DNA from: Opisthorchis felineus
Taxonomy: Eukaryota; Platyhelminthes; Trematoda; Opisthorchiida; Opisthorchiidae
Reading direction: 5' to 3'
NCBI GenBank assembly: GCA_004794785.1
Contig: SJOL01008837.1
Span: forward strand, 521,246-585,245
DNA: 64,000 bases
Under the pieces are notes generated by a model that was not told the DNA's origin, did no database searches, and saw only the letters and a program-made list of their open reading frames with translations. The translations under genes and the position numbers were made by a program. Positions 44,945 through 54,569 of the stretch are shown in pieces (positions within the stretch are counted from its first letter, which is position 1; the number at the start of each line of letters is the position of its first letter).

Positions 44945-47900
44945 TTGGGATTCAAGACATGAGACTATCGATTCCGACACATTACCCGTTTCCCCGAATT
45001 CCTAGTGTAAGCTGGAGTAAGATTGGTAGAAAGGAATACACAAGCAAGAATCACGTAGCCATTAGTTTTGTCCGTTAGGACCATCTGGATTATTGATCCA
45101 CTGAATGAGGAATGGACATTAGTGACCATGCGCAAGGAGTGGATACCCGTCGTTTAACACTCCTCCTCAGAAAAATTCTAGAACCGGAAATAGCGACCCA
45201 TGCAGCGGAATCATATCTTGCTAACCGGAAACCTTAGGAAATATTCCATGGATAAACATATCAGAATTCGGCTAGGCAGCTCACCACACATTGTCATTAC
45301 TGCGGAAAGCACTATCGTACCTGGGTACTGGGTTATCAGCCATCTTAGATTTGTTTTCTGAGATAAACCTTCGATTGTACTGTCCAGCTTCGATAAGACA
45401 AACAACCTCGGCCTTTTCGGTAAAAGACAAACAGTTCCCTGGGGAAGTCCTCAGCGAAAACACCCTACCGTCATTTCACAGACTGAACAAACTGTATCTC
45501 ATTTGTCTTGTTTTCACCAATTATGGAGGAGTAGGACTCGACCCATTACAGTTTACCTAGTAAGGCCAGTGCGTTCAAGTCACATGTCAAACTCGTCCAC
45601 CACCCGTGCGGTGGTTACTTTGTTCACGCTTGAATGTTGAAGTGTTGATTCAAAGCGTCTGCCGATCAACTACTGAATGATGTTGCAAGCATGAAGGATC
45701 CAAACTGCAAGAGGAAATTAAACCGCAAAATTCAAAGAGTTTCTTGCGCAGAGGTTCCCTATGAAGAGGAAACGCTGTTTCAACCACTTGAAAACTAGGA
45801 GTTAGAGAAACCGCTTGGATAGCGGTTTCTTATAATGATCAAGTACACGGCTGCTTGTAAAATACACGCATAAAATCAGAAAACCAATTTTTCAAAGTCA
45901 GGTTTCATTCTGGCTTCATTTTCGGCCGAAAATCGAGAGAGTAAACCTGAGAGTAATCAGTACCTCGAAGTAGGAAACATCTTTCGCGTTATCGAATGGT
46001 TTCTTGCACAGAGAGGGCTCTATTTTCAGTTGCAACCATTCTGTTTGTATGGGATGAGTGAATGATGTCAATCGACATGAATAGCCAGGAGGGTGATTAA
46101 CTGACCAAATTAGAGAACTATCGCTTCAAAAAGATGACAGTGTAGAAAAAACAAGTTATAATAAGCACAAATGACTTGCTTGACAGGACCATGGGTTTTT
46201 CTACAGTAACAACCTTCTGGGTGAATCGCTCCCGTAGTTCTTCAGCTTCCCGTTCAGCTCGTTGAACTTGTTCAAGCTCTTGTTGCACTTCATTTTTTAA
46301 AGACTTATCTGTCATGTGGATGTGAAGCGAAAAGGGAAATGGCAAAGTGAAGCTAAACTGTCTGGAAAAAGACTACGGAAAATGTTGTAACCTTCATTAA
46401 CCGTAAAATTCATCTGATTCTTTTTGTATAAATCTTCAGTCAAACAGCTCTGGCCTTCAGATATGAGCAGACCCCGATAAGCTGTCACGCGAGATCTTTC
46501 TTCAAAGTGGAGACTCCTCAGTCACTAGTAAGTGCGATCAGTCATTTGAACCCTTGGTCAGCAGTTTAAGATCGTCGACCTCGGGATCACGAGTTCGCCA
46601 ACGGGATGGAGCCATCAAATCACTGAATGAGACTATTATGCCTCATAATAACAGCTGCTTGTCAGGCAGAAAAATTCAGTTGCTGATAAATGGCTAAACT
46701 GTTCATACAACGAACTATCTGTCCTCAAGGAAGACCTGACGATTACCATAAGAGCTCGTTAGAATTTCAAGTCCGTGGGTCGATGATTATCTCGTTAAAA
46801 CTAGGAGCCCAATGTACATTTACGGATACTTTTAGACATTCAATGTAAATTAATCCTCTACCAGATGAGATATCGGGCAGTTCAATGACGACTTGTTCTT
46901 TCATGTTATCTGGCTTCTAGTCCCCTGATTTCATTCAACTTACCCCGGTAGTTCTCTCATAGCTCGCTTACACCGGACCTAATGCAGCTTCAAACGGTGT
47001 CCTTGTTTTCGTCCATCTGTGAGATAGAAATTGCGGTGACAAAACACTGCGACTGCACTGCGACGCGCTGGTCCGTCATCATCGTAGTTAGCATGACACC
47101 AATCTCTTACCAATCTTTGCCACAATTATATGATCAAGAGCATGCTAGAAGTATGGGATCGCTCGCTCTATTAGTTGCATGGAGCAAATGATGGGTGGGT
47201 ATGATAGCTTTAACGACCGTAAGATATGCACACGGTTTATACAGCTGAAGATGATGATAATGACAATGATGATGATGACCATGATGATGATGATGGTAAA
47301 AAATGGTAACAATGTCAGCGAAACAGGCTGGTATGATGCCACATTATGGAACCTGTAGTAGTGGTAACAACTCATTCGGGCGCAGTACCGTTAATAAACG
47401 CTTAAAACCCGATAAGGTCGTGTACATCCTGTGTAACATGTCCGTGTTTCACGCAAGAAAGTGATTCATCCATTACCGTACAAAGGAATGGTCCACATCT
47501 GTCTTGTCGATAAGTCCGAAAGAAGTTCGAAAACAATTAACCTGTGAAGCTTGTATGAGGTCAAAGACTTGCCGTTGTGATCATTTGGGTGAATTGGAAA
47601 AGTATATTCTGACTCGAAAAAATTCGTTCAAGCCGTACGAGGACCGACTCGTTTCTGTTGAATTTGTTTGCAAAGGTATTACAGTGAGATGCAGAAATTT
47701 GATAAACCACTGCCACTGAAGGCACAAGGTTGGCTTGTGAATGTCGTTTCAAGTTAGTTTAGAGGTAACTGTTCACAATAACACAAATAAGGTGTAAATT
47801 ATGCTGCTGCAAACCGAAAATAGCGGTGGAGAGGGGGGGGGTCGAGCATGAAAAAGGCTCCCAGAATAATGCGCCTCTTGACATTGGCAAGGGTGTCATA

Positions 47901-50900
47901 TGGCTCGGTCGCGCCTGTGTAATGTAGGTATTCATCATAAGATCAAATATAGTTACATTAAAAAGATAGCCCAGATCAGGAGCAAATAGCTTGATTTAAT
48001 TCCCGTGATCAAAAGCCACGACGGTTTTCCGTAATTTCCTCTCAAGACATAATGTTGATTACCGTCATTTCTGGAAGGTTGGGCCAATTTGAGTGAAATT
48101 TTGCTTTCAGTCTCTGCTAAAAAGCTCGAGACGGCTCAGTGGTTAGGGCACGAGCTTACTGACCGGAAGGTCCGCGGTTAGAACCCAACCTCTGCATCTC
48201 GACTGCTCCTGTCTAGACTTGGGCAATCTGGCAGTATCACGGCCCTCATGCCTCCTTCGGGTGGCATGGCAGCTAGGCACCTCAAGGGTGTTACAGCTAG
48301 ACCGTTTTTTCAAAACGTCCAAAAACATACTCAGAGTGCCCATATTTTCATTCACAGTAAGCAATTTTGAGTCGCAGAAAAACTGAAATTCGGAAGACGT
48401 ACAGTGGTTCTACCTACCACAATTTCGTCCATCGATGATTTGGGGAGGTAGGGTACGTAGCTGCGCATTGGAGGCGGGAGCTGATAAATTGATGCGTAAA
48501 TACAGGTATGTCAGTGGGCTTTTAAGCGGGTGGATGAGAAGGCAGCTAGGCATTGAAGGCAATAGCTTGGATGCACGAGCGCCATTAAGGGCGCGACTGC
48601 GGCATTTCTGACAGTGTCTCTAACCATTGACGTATCCTGTCTCGGGGACCCCATTAAGGGAGACAGCAATGGCCAGCGCAACTGAGTTTGCTGGTAATGG
48701 TTTATTACTTCGCTACCAAGTTCTGTTTGACTTCCCCTGACTCGTTTACACCCTTCAATGGTTGTGCGAAAAGAACCCTTCGAGGAAGTATGCCGAATGG
48801 CACACGGAGCATGTTGCCAAGCCAGCGCAACCTATGCAGTGTGACCAGTTAATCTATAGTGGACTAATACCATTCGACGTATTTCAGCATTGCTGATCCG
48901 GTGTTCCCACCAGACTCGGGCAATGCTCTGAAGACATCGATGGTCAAACACTGAAATTCTTTTGACGTCCTCAGAGAGCAGTGGCCACGTTTCTGACCCG
49001 TATAGCAATATGGACCGCACCGCACCCTTCACGGATAAGCTGATGTCACGCCTATGCCACAGGTGACATAGGTTCACAAAAGCTGCTCTGGCCTCCCCCA
49101 TCCGGATGGAATTATCATTTTTCGCGAGACCACCACGACTGATGTAGCTGCCCAGGTAGGCAAACTTGTCTACTACCTCAATCGGCGCATCCGCAAGCAT
49201 GATCTTAGGGTTCGCGCCCATTCGGTCTTTCAGCAGCACTTTACACCTTGCAGGTGTGGAGCGCATGCCAAACCGTCAGGCAGAATCATTTAGATCATTT
49301 AATGATGTCTGCATTACAATAGCGTCAAATCTAAGGAGAGTTATGCCGTCTGCACACTCGATATCTGTGAGCGGACGCCCCGGGAGAACTACCCAACAGG
49401 CATTTAAGGCCGATAGTGAGTCTTCCACAATCATATCAATGACGAAGCTGAAGAGGAATGGTATAAGAGGACAGCCCTGCCTGACACCACTTGATGTGGT
49501 GAACTCAGAAGAGAGCTTCCCGTAGACCTTCACACGTCCAGGAGAGTTGGCGTACGGCGCCTTAGGGATGGTAAAGAATTTATGGGGGAAACCTTTGCTC
49601 TATAGACACTGCCATAGTGCCTGACTGTCCACAGACTCAAAAGCAACTCTCAGATCAAGCAAAACAACCACTGTTGGTTGTTGGAAGCAGTATCGCTGTT
49701 CCAGAATCTGCCGGAGGGTGACGATGTGATCAATGCATCCTCTTGCAGGACGGAACTCAGCTTGGTTTTCGCACATCTGCCTCTCCTTGTGTTCAGTCAA
49801 CCGTCGAAGGATAAGACCAGAGAGCACCTTCGATGCCACAGCTACCAGGCTGATGCCACGGTGGTTTTCTTACAGCGTCCGCGTGACCTTTTTGAATAAC
49901 TGTCGACATGCCCCATTCTGCAGGCATCTTCTCTTCGTTCCATATAGCACCAATAAGCTTTGTCAGATGGGTCACCACGGGTTCTCCGCCTTCTTTGAAA
50001 AGGGCTGGATACAGACCGTCCGGTCCTAGTGCCTTCTCACGTTTCAGTACGAATATTTCGTACTTTATTTCTTCCTCCGACGGCCGATTAAGGTTTATAT
50101 TTCATTCGCTTGTATGCACTGGGTTGATGGAGGCCAGCTAAAATGCTCTTAGAAGTGTTCGGCCCATCCCTCCACTCGACGTTTTTGCGAGTGGATTAAG
50201 GAGCCGCATTTTTCCCTTGTCGTTTCACTGACCGCTGCGCTCCTAGGGCCAGTCGATCGTATCAGTTGGTATAGGGCACGGTTGTTTCCGGTAGCAAAAG
50301 CCTTCTTCATTTCCCGAGCTTTCGATGTCTACCAGAGCTTTCGATCTTACCTTAGGCTCTTCACTATTTGGTGCCTGAGGGATTTGCGTGCGCCGTCGAA
50401 CTCGTTGCCTGCTGGCATCGATTTACTGGCATCAATCATGGTTAGAGATCTCGACAACATTCAGTGGCTTTGTGGTTGAATCGGAGAAGTTGGGCAGACA
50501 ACACTGAACGCTGTCAACATAGCTACTTTTACATTTTGCTACGCTTCATCTACATGCTCACTGCCAGTACAGTATTGGTTTACACTGCGGAGAGTTGTTG
50601 GGCCAGCTCAGATCGATACTGTTGAGCTCTGGTAGTTTGTCGAACATGGTGGAATGGTATGCTGACTTACGAGGGCCTGAGGGAAAACGGACTGTCAAGC
50701 GTGCACGCACCATGGTGTGTGCCCCAGAAGGAGCGGCAGTCTTGAATTGTAGCTCTCTGCCGGTGGCTGAAGGCCAAGTGATCCAACCGAGTCCACAGTT
50801 GGTTTGCAGTTGGTGGCCGCCAAGTTACGCTGAAAGTTCGTGCTGGCCAGAAACAGCTGATGATCAGCACACAATTGCAGGAGTCACTCTCCGTTGTCTG

Positions 50901-52665
50901 TGCGACGAGCATCGACCGCCCAGATGTGATTCCAAGGAGCTCAGACGACCGACTTGAGCATTCATATCACCCGCAAGTATCACAATGTCAGTGCCTCTTG
51001 CTTGACGAATGAACCCGGATAACTCTAGGTAAAAAGTGTCCTTCACAGCGTTAGAACCGCAGCCCGTTGGGACATAAGCCGACACTACAAACAGGCACCG
51101 CCTTTTGTGTCGAGAGGCGTTGAGCTTGATTGAGATGGATAACCGGACCGAAAAAAGGCGACTGTTCACTGGGATCCAACCAGCAAAGCGCGTTCAGCTC
51201 TGGGGCTGCGTGAAACTCCCACACCGTATATTCGACGAGTTATCCCTTCTGGATTGCCGGACACAAGGGGGGGGGGAATCTGAAAGACTTGAGGTCGTCC
51301 TTGACGTTCTGAGATGCATAACCACGTTTGGGTCTTGTATGCGTGTTTCGGAGACATTGCATACAAGCACTTTAAGGGAGTACAAGGTTCCAGCGAGCGT
51401 TGCCTGTTTGCCAATTTGACATAGAGTACGAACGTTAAAAGCTCCTATGTAGAAAGGATCTCGTGGATGTGGAGAAGTGTCATATTGTTTATTATTAATA
51501 GACAGCGGGGAGCATAAGGTCCTTCGGTCAGATACCTGACAGTCAAATGACCCAGTGACGTTCGCTTGTGTGGTGGGAAGGGGTTGGGGAGGGATAGATT
51601 GCTCCTTGTAGGGAGTTGTATTTGCTTCTCAGCGCTTCCCGGAGAAAACGTGTACTGGAAGTAGTACAGGTAAACTTCCTTACAGCAAACCAGGTCCCAA
51701 AAATAAACACGGGGTGAAAAAACCTGTAGTGAATACGTTTTGCGTGAACATCCCACCCTTCTCACTCATTAGCTTTCAGAATCTCATCTCTATAGGTCAG
51801 TGTATGGCAATGTGTAGATTTATTTAAAAACAAGCTCGGAATATGCTCGCTATACTAAATACAAACAGAAATTGCTTTTGATTCAAAGTCGCTGACAATT
51901 TACAGTGATCCTTTTGTACCGTAGCAAAACGAACAGAACGATGGACTAAGAACATCTTAGCGCAGTTTGAAAGCTCTGAATGCAAGCAAGGAATGGCATT
52001 CTTCAGAGAGGGCGAAGTTTACAGGACGCCTTACCAGAAAAGTTCAAATTACTACGACCATCAACTGACTCGATCGAAGTGAGTTTTTTCGACGGTACAA
52101 TCGAGTGGAACGCATGCATCATGCGAACAGAAGCCATCTACTCACACCTGACAATGACGAGGCGAGAGTTGTAACTACAAGTGAAGACTGAAGAAATGAG
52201 GTGAGTCCGACTACCTCAGTCAAAAAACACTGGACGTTCCTTCAAAAGAAATATCCTGAAAGGTCACACAATTTATTGTAATACCCCTCAATTCAGTGCG
52301 CTGAATTCGGACCGAAGACTTAACTCCTCTCCCACTTGAGGTCGAAATACTCATTCCTCCGCAGAGGCCTCTCTTGGGTGGATTGCCATGCTTACAGCAC
52401 CGCGTTCGCCAAAATGAGTTCATTCAAAGAATAATCAATACAAACCTGGTTTTTTCTGACGCTGGTTCATTCGCTCCATAGCGGCTTCAGCTGCTTTGAG
52501 TGCACCTTCAGAAGGCTCCGCCTTTGCACGCACCGGTGGCACATATGGTTGCGACTCCACAGGTGATTCTGAGGAAGAGGGTCCTCCCAATTGGTGGCCG
52601 TCCCCGAGGCGAGAAAACTTGCGTTCTATATTCTTGGGTTTGAAAAACGCTAGAAGTTTGCTCAT
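36470..52665 (-). CDS. UBXN6: UBXN6/UBXD1-type p97 cofactor gene, six recognised exons
   Basis: UBXN6 is a cofactor of the AAA ATPase p97/VCP that acts in endolysosomal sorting and damaged-lysosome clearance. Exons (- strand): 52665-52446, 46308-46190 (3' end tentative), 44155-43800, 40231-40040, 38302-38075 and 36766-36470. Together they give about 470 codons, compared with 441 residues in human UBXN6. The order is an N-terminal p97-interacting helix, a coiled/helical segment, the PUB domain, a linker and a C-terminal UBX domain, the same as in animals. Splice phases agree from 44155 to the stop. Exon 2 ends in phase 0 or 2 by any visible donor while exon 3 needs phase 1, so a micro-exon between 46190 and 44155 is probably missed. 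Intron 1 holds an RTE LINE and a SINE. Confidence 0.9.
38075..38302 (-). CDS. UBXN6: UBXN6 exon 5: LPDDFF helix and start of UBX
   Basis: Bounded by TTCTCACAG and GTCAGT, phase 0 at both ends. It encodes LPDDFFYQTKEEAKRSLEQQ, then LMTKAMRERLRVQEVRLFRY and ALIRVRLPGNIMIQ. These align with LPGDFFNLTAEEIKREQ, LRTKAMREKEE and YTLLRVRLPDGCLLQ of human UBXN6. The last strand begins the UBX ubiquitin-like fold. Confidence 0.92.
40040..40231 (-). CDS. UBXN6: UBXN6 exon 4: linker after PUB
   Basis: After CCACTCAG the exon opens ACNFSTQSLRPP in phase 0. It continues with an acidic segment (PAEEEPYLVITEEAAREAQ) and HLQRMLELLNTAEPIMPELY, ending DTKVFR before GTAAGT. This corresponds to human residues around EEFYVLSETT and AAEPVRAKL, including the conserved ending RRVFQ just before the next exon. 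Confidence 0.88.
42203..42372 (+). mobile_element. tRNA-derived SINE, copy 2
   Basis: Starts CTCGAGATAGTTCAGTGGAT, a box A-like region, with box B GGTTCGAACC at 42254-42263. The body GGTTTGGGCAACTTGGCACT and the TGGCATGCCAGCC block are shared with the other copies. The tail (GAATGATTATCTTCAATATT) resembles copy 1 rather than copies 3 and 4. It is antisense within UBXN6. Confidence 0.82.
43800..44155 (-). CDS. UBXN6: UBXN6 exon 3: PUB domain
   Basis: The acceptor TTTGTTACAG and the donor GTAAGT are strong. The exon reads VLFWCPELFG, matching the VYFTCPLTG entry of human UBXN6. The PUB helices follow: RDEVDRAINDYLVSESNANL, AATLMLIRGLESCR, NFARILNNLIQTPDNPTF and FRRLRVGNQLVRDL. It ends ELFFL in phase 0. 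In the family, PUB binds the extreme C-terminal tail of p97. The NPTFRRLRVGNQ core is the most conserved part and is intact. Confidence 0.92.
44156..46189 (-). other. UBXN6 intron 2 with a missed micro-exon likely
   Basis: Phase arithmetic requires at least one short coding exon here, starting in phase 0 and ending in phase 1, but no candidate stands out by eye. The intron also holds a TA microsatellite at 44899-44940. Confidence 0.4.
44899..44940. repeat. (TA)21 microsatellite
   Basis: A perfect run of TA dinucleotides inside UBXN6 intron 2. It is likely to be length-polymorphic. Confidence 0.97.
46190..46308 (-). CDS. UBXN6: UBXN6 exon 2: helical segment
   Basis: The acceptor CACATGACAG gives an exon that reads KSLKNEVQQELEQVQRAERE and then EELRERFTQKVVTVEKPM. 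It aligns with the RNQVRKELQAE segment of human UBXN6 and is probably a single helix. The start phase matches exon 1. The 3' end is not certain: GT dinucleotides after 46211 and after 46190 both leave phase 0, whereas the PUB exon needs phase 1. Confidence 0.75.
47248..47295 (+). repeat. GAT/ATG trinucleotide microsatellite, interrupted
   Basis: A run of GATGAT units with a few substitutions (AATGAC, ACC) in UBXN6 intron 1. It gives Met- or Ile-rich translations that are not genes. Confidence 0.9.
48124..48325 (+). mobile_element. tRNA-derived SINE, copy 3
   Basis: Box A-like GGCTCAGTGGTTAGGGCA (48133-48150) and box B GGTTAGAACCC (48176-48186, one change from consensus) precede the shared body with TAGACTTGGGCAATCTGGCA. 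The 3' end reads GTTACAGCTAGACCGTTTTT, the same type as copy 4. It lies just past the 3' end of the LINE at 48450-51450, in the opposite orientation. Confidence 0.83.
48450..51450 (-). pseudogene. RTE-type LINE, long decayed copy in UBXN6 intron 1
   Basis: The copy runs on the - strand from GAFNVRTLCQIGKQATL (about 51440) through the APE endonuclease: NVSETRIQDP, PVNSRLFSVRL, VVSAYVPTGC and ILAGDMNAQVGRL (near 50953-50990). Then come the reverse transcriptase (IWNEEKMPAEWGMSTVI, GCIDHIVTLRQILEQR, VVLLDLRVAFESVD, SGVRQGCPLIPFLF) and the C-terminal domain (VVDKFAYLGSYIS, LLYGSETWPL, FDHRCLQSIARVWWEHRISN). The catalytic YADD box reads CADG (49343-49360). At least two frameshifts break the endonuclease, one at a run of ten C. 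The 3' limit near 48450 is approximate. It has the same strand as UBXN6. Confidence 0.9.
51451..51790 (-). other. Probable 5' untranslated region of the RTE copy
   Basis: This non-coding stretch lies directly upstream of the endonuclease start. It shares short blocks with the region upstream of the copy at 57.8-60.05 kb (CCGGGAAGCGCTGAGAAG-like, compare 60330-60360 on the - strand). The boundary with host intron sequence is not visible. Confidence 0.35.
51791..52445 (-). other. Proximal part of UBXN6 intron 1
   Basis: No element, exon or RNA gene was recognised between the RTE copy and exon 1. Confidence 0.5.
52446..52665 (-). CDS. UBXN6: UBXN6 exon 1: start and p97-interacting motif
   Basis: ATG at 52665 opens MSKLLAFFKPKNIERKFSRL, parallel to the MKKFFQEFKADIKFKSAG start of human UBXN6. 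The exon continues with LGDGHQLGG, a Ser/Pro linker and ALKAAEAAMERMNQRQKK, which aligns with the VIM-type helix (AAxxR) that binds the p97 N domain. The donor GTTTGT follows 52446 in phase 1 and joins exon 2 to give Asp. The frame is open upstream to 52824, but homology starts at this Met. Confidence 0.88.
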
Positions 52666-54540
52666 TGTTTCCCACACTAAACAACAAAAGCTGGTCCGAC
52701 GACAAGTACAAGGAGTGGTGCAGTCACCGTGTGCAAGTGGGGTGCAGGAGGTCGTCACCGACGTCAAAAAAATATTGTCTACAGGCAGGAACTCATCAGG
52801 GGCTCTGGAAAAGAAATGCAACACCGAATTATGCTATAAATAATCCGCGGGCCAACAGTGAGACAAAACATTCTTACATAATCCCTTCACAGTTTATTTC
52901 TCGAATTCGATGGTATCGGTCAGTTGAACAGTCCCTATCATCACAACGTATGTGCAAATAGTACACTTCGCCTCCCGTGTTTGAGACTCATCTTGTAAAA
53001 GTAAATTAACGTGCCCTGGTAACAGAGACAGAAGCAACAAATTCAAAGCACCCTAAGGAAGTCCAATCTGGCTCTTCTAACTGCAAAGCCAGAACCCTCA
53101 CTGCCAACTACATCATCTTCGCAGGAAAACCTAAGCAATGCTCATTGTCTACGTCCTGGAAGAACGAGTTAAAACTACTTCCTTAGGCATGCCACCGACC
53201 AACCACGAATACTCCAACCGATTGCAAACCCCTTGCTGATCCAGAGACCGTAGAAAAAAATGGAGTGGTCGTAAGCATTTGCGAATCTCATTTTCGCCCC
53301 ATCCGTGCAGTAGGGCTCCTTAAACCTGCCTTCCACCTCTGAAGCAAATCCAGCGAAAACGGTGTGCTTCGTTACTTCTACTGCTCCAACCGACTGCCTC
53401 CAATCCCTTTCCCACAATCAGGACGTAGCTGCCCCTTCTTTTTTCTACCGCTACTACCACGGGAATCGTTTCTCTGAACTCTCCCTTTCTATTCCAATTC
53501 CCAAACCACTCGTTAGTAAAACTCACCCCTTCACTCCTAGGCATCCCTGCCAAGTGAAAAAACCACTACCAAACAAGGGTTTTCTTCTTTGTTCCCCAAC
53601 GCCAAAGGACTCCAACACAACATTCTATTCCACATTCCCCGCCTCTTACAATACTCGTTTACTCAAAATTCAAGTTAAAGTTAACCTGTTCAGTGTACTT
53701 TAGAAGTTTCCCATATCTGTATCGATGTTTTTGTGAGGTTGTCCTATGTTTTTACCGTTCCTAGAGAGTACACCTGAACAAGCGAAAATCCTTTGTAGCC
53801 ACCTATTTATCCTCTCCTGCCTACCTAACTGTCTTATATCCGTACCGCTCTGAGAAATTCACACGTATCCCCACAAACAAAGTGATCCCCAATATACAGG
53901 TTCTGTTTACATGCCTGCTCGCGACTTCTTCAAAACTAGTACTGAGGGTGTGAATGAAAGATGTTGGTCACAAGTTCGACTAATAAGCAGTGCTCCTACA
54001 AGCAGCCCACTTGAGAATTGGCCAAAGCAGTCGGCAGTAATAGTTGAACTCCATCATTCCCCCCTTCCTCGCGTCTTTGAATGTATTCCCAAAGACAACC
54101 ACGTTTTCCATAAAGCCATTACTTTATCGCCCTCTTCTGTCTTTGTCTACCCGTCAATGTCGCAGTCCAATAACAGCAAAAATCAATATGCACATCAGCC
54201 AATACCATTATCGTTCAATTTTTCTGTCCCTACAAGTCCCACGGAATCACCCTTGGCTCATTCTAGAAATGCGAACCAAAACTAATCCCTCCCATTGCTT
54301 CCCTACCCACAAGTGTTATTACATAAAGCTCCAGAGTAGTCCACGTTCTCCATATTGCCAGACATGCCCCAAGTGATTTCGAGACCCTGTCCCGTGTTTT
54401 CCACCCGTGAGGGTCATGCATCACCATCAACATCATCATCATCAGTGTAGGCACTGATGTTTCACTGCCGTACAACCATAAAATTCATCTAATTATATTT
54501 AAAGCCTTATAGCAAAAAAAGAGAAAAAGAGTGGGTGAGG
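52666..54540 (-). promoter_or_regulatory. UBXN6 5' flank with strong strand asymmetry
   Basis: This region upstream of the UBXN6 start should contain its 5' UTR and promoter. From about 53170 to 54420 the + strand is conspicuously poor in G and rich in C, T and A (hence G/A-rich on the UBXN6 sense strand). That produces long but motif-free open frames such as 53911-54285. No TATA or initiator assignment is made. A CAT trinucleotide run lies at 54419-54444. Confidence 0.3.
54419..54444 (+). repeat. CAT trinucleotide microsatellite
   Basis: Short run of CATCACCATCAACATCATCA type repeats with interruptions. Confidence 0.85.
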
Positions 54541-54569
54541 GAGGGGACCTAGTGCTGGCCTATGTCAAG

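Noticed and set aside
46560..46640. Possible further SINE (GGGATCACGAGTTCGCC)
   Set aside because: Box B is poor, box A is absent and the shared SINE body does not follow.
53911..54285. 124-codon + strand open frame
   Set aside because: It lies in the G-poor tract, where stop codons are scarce on that strand by composition; the translation has no motif.
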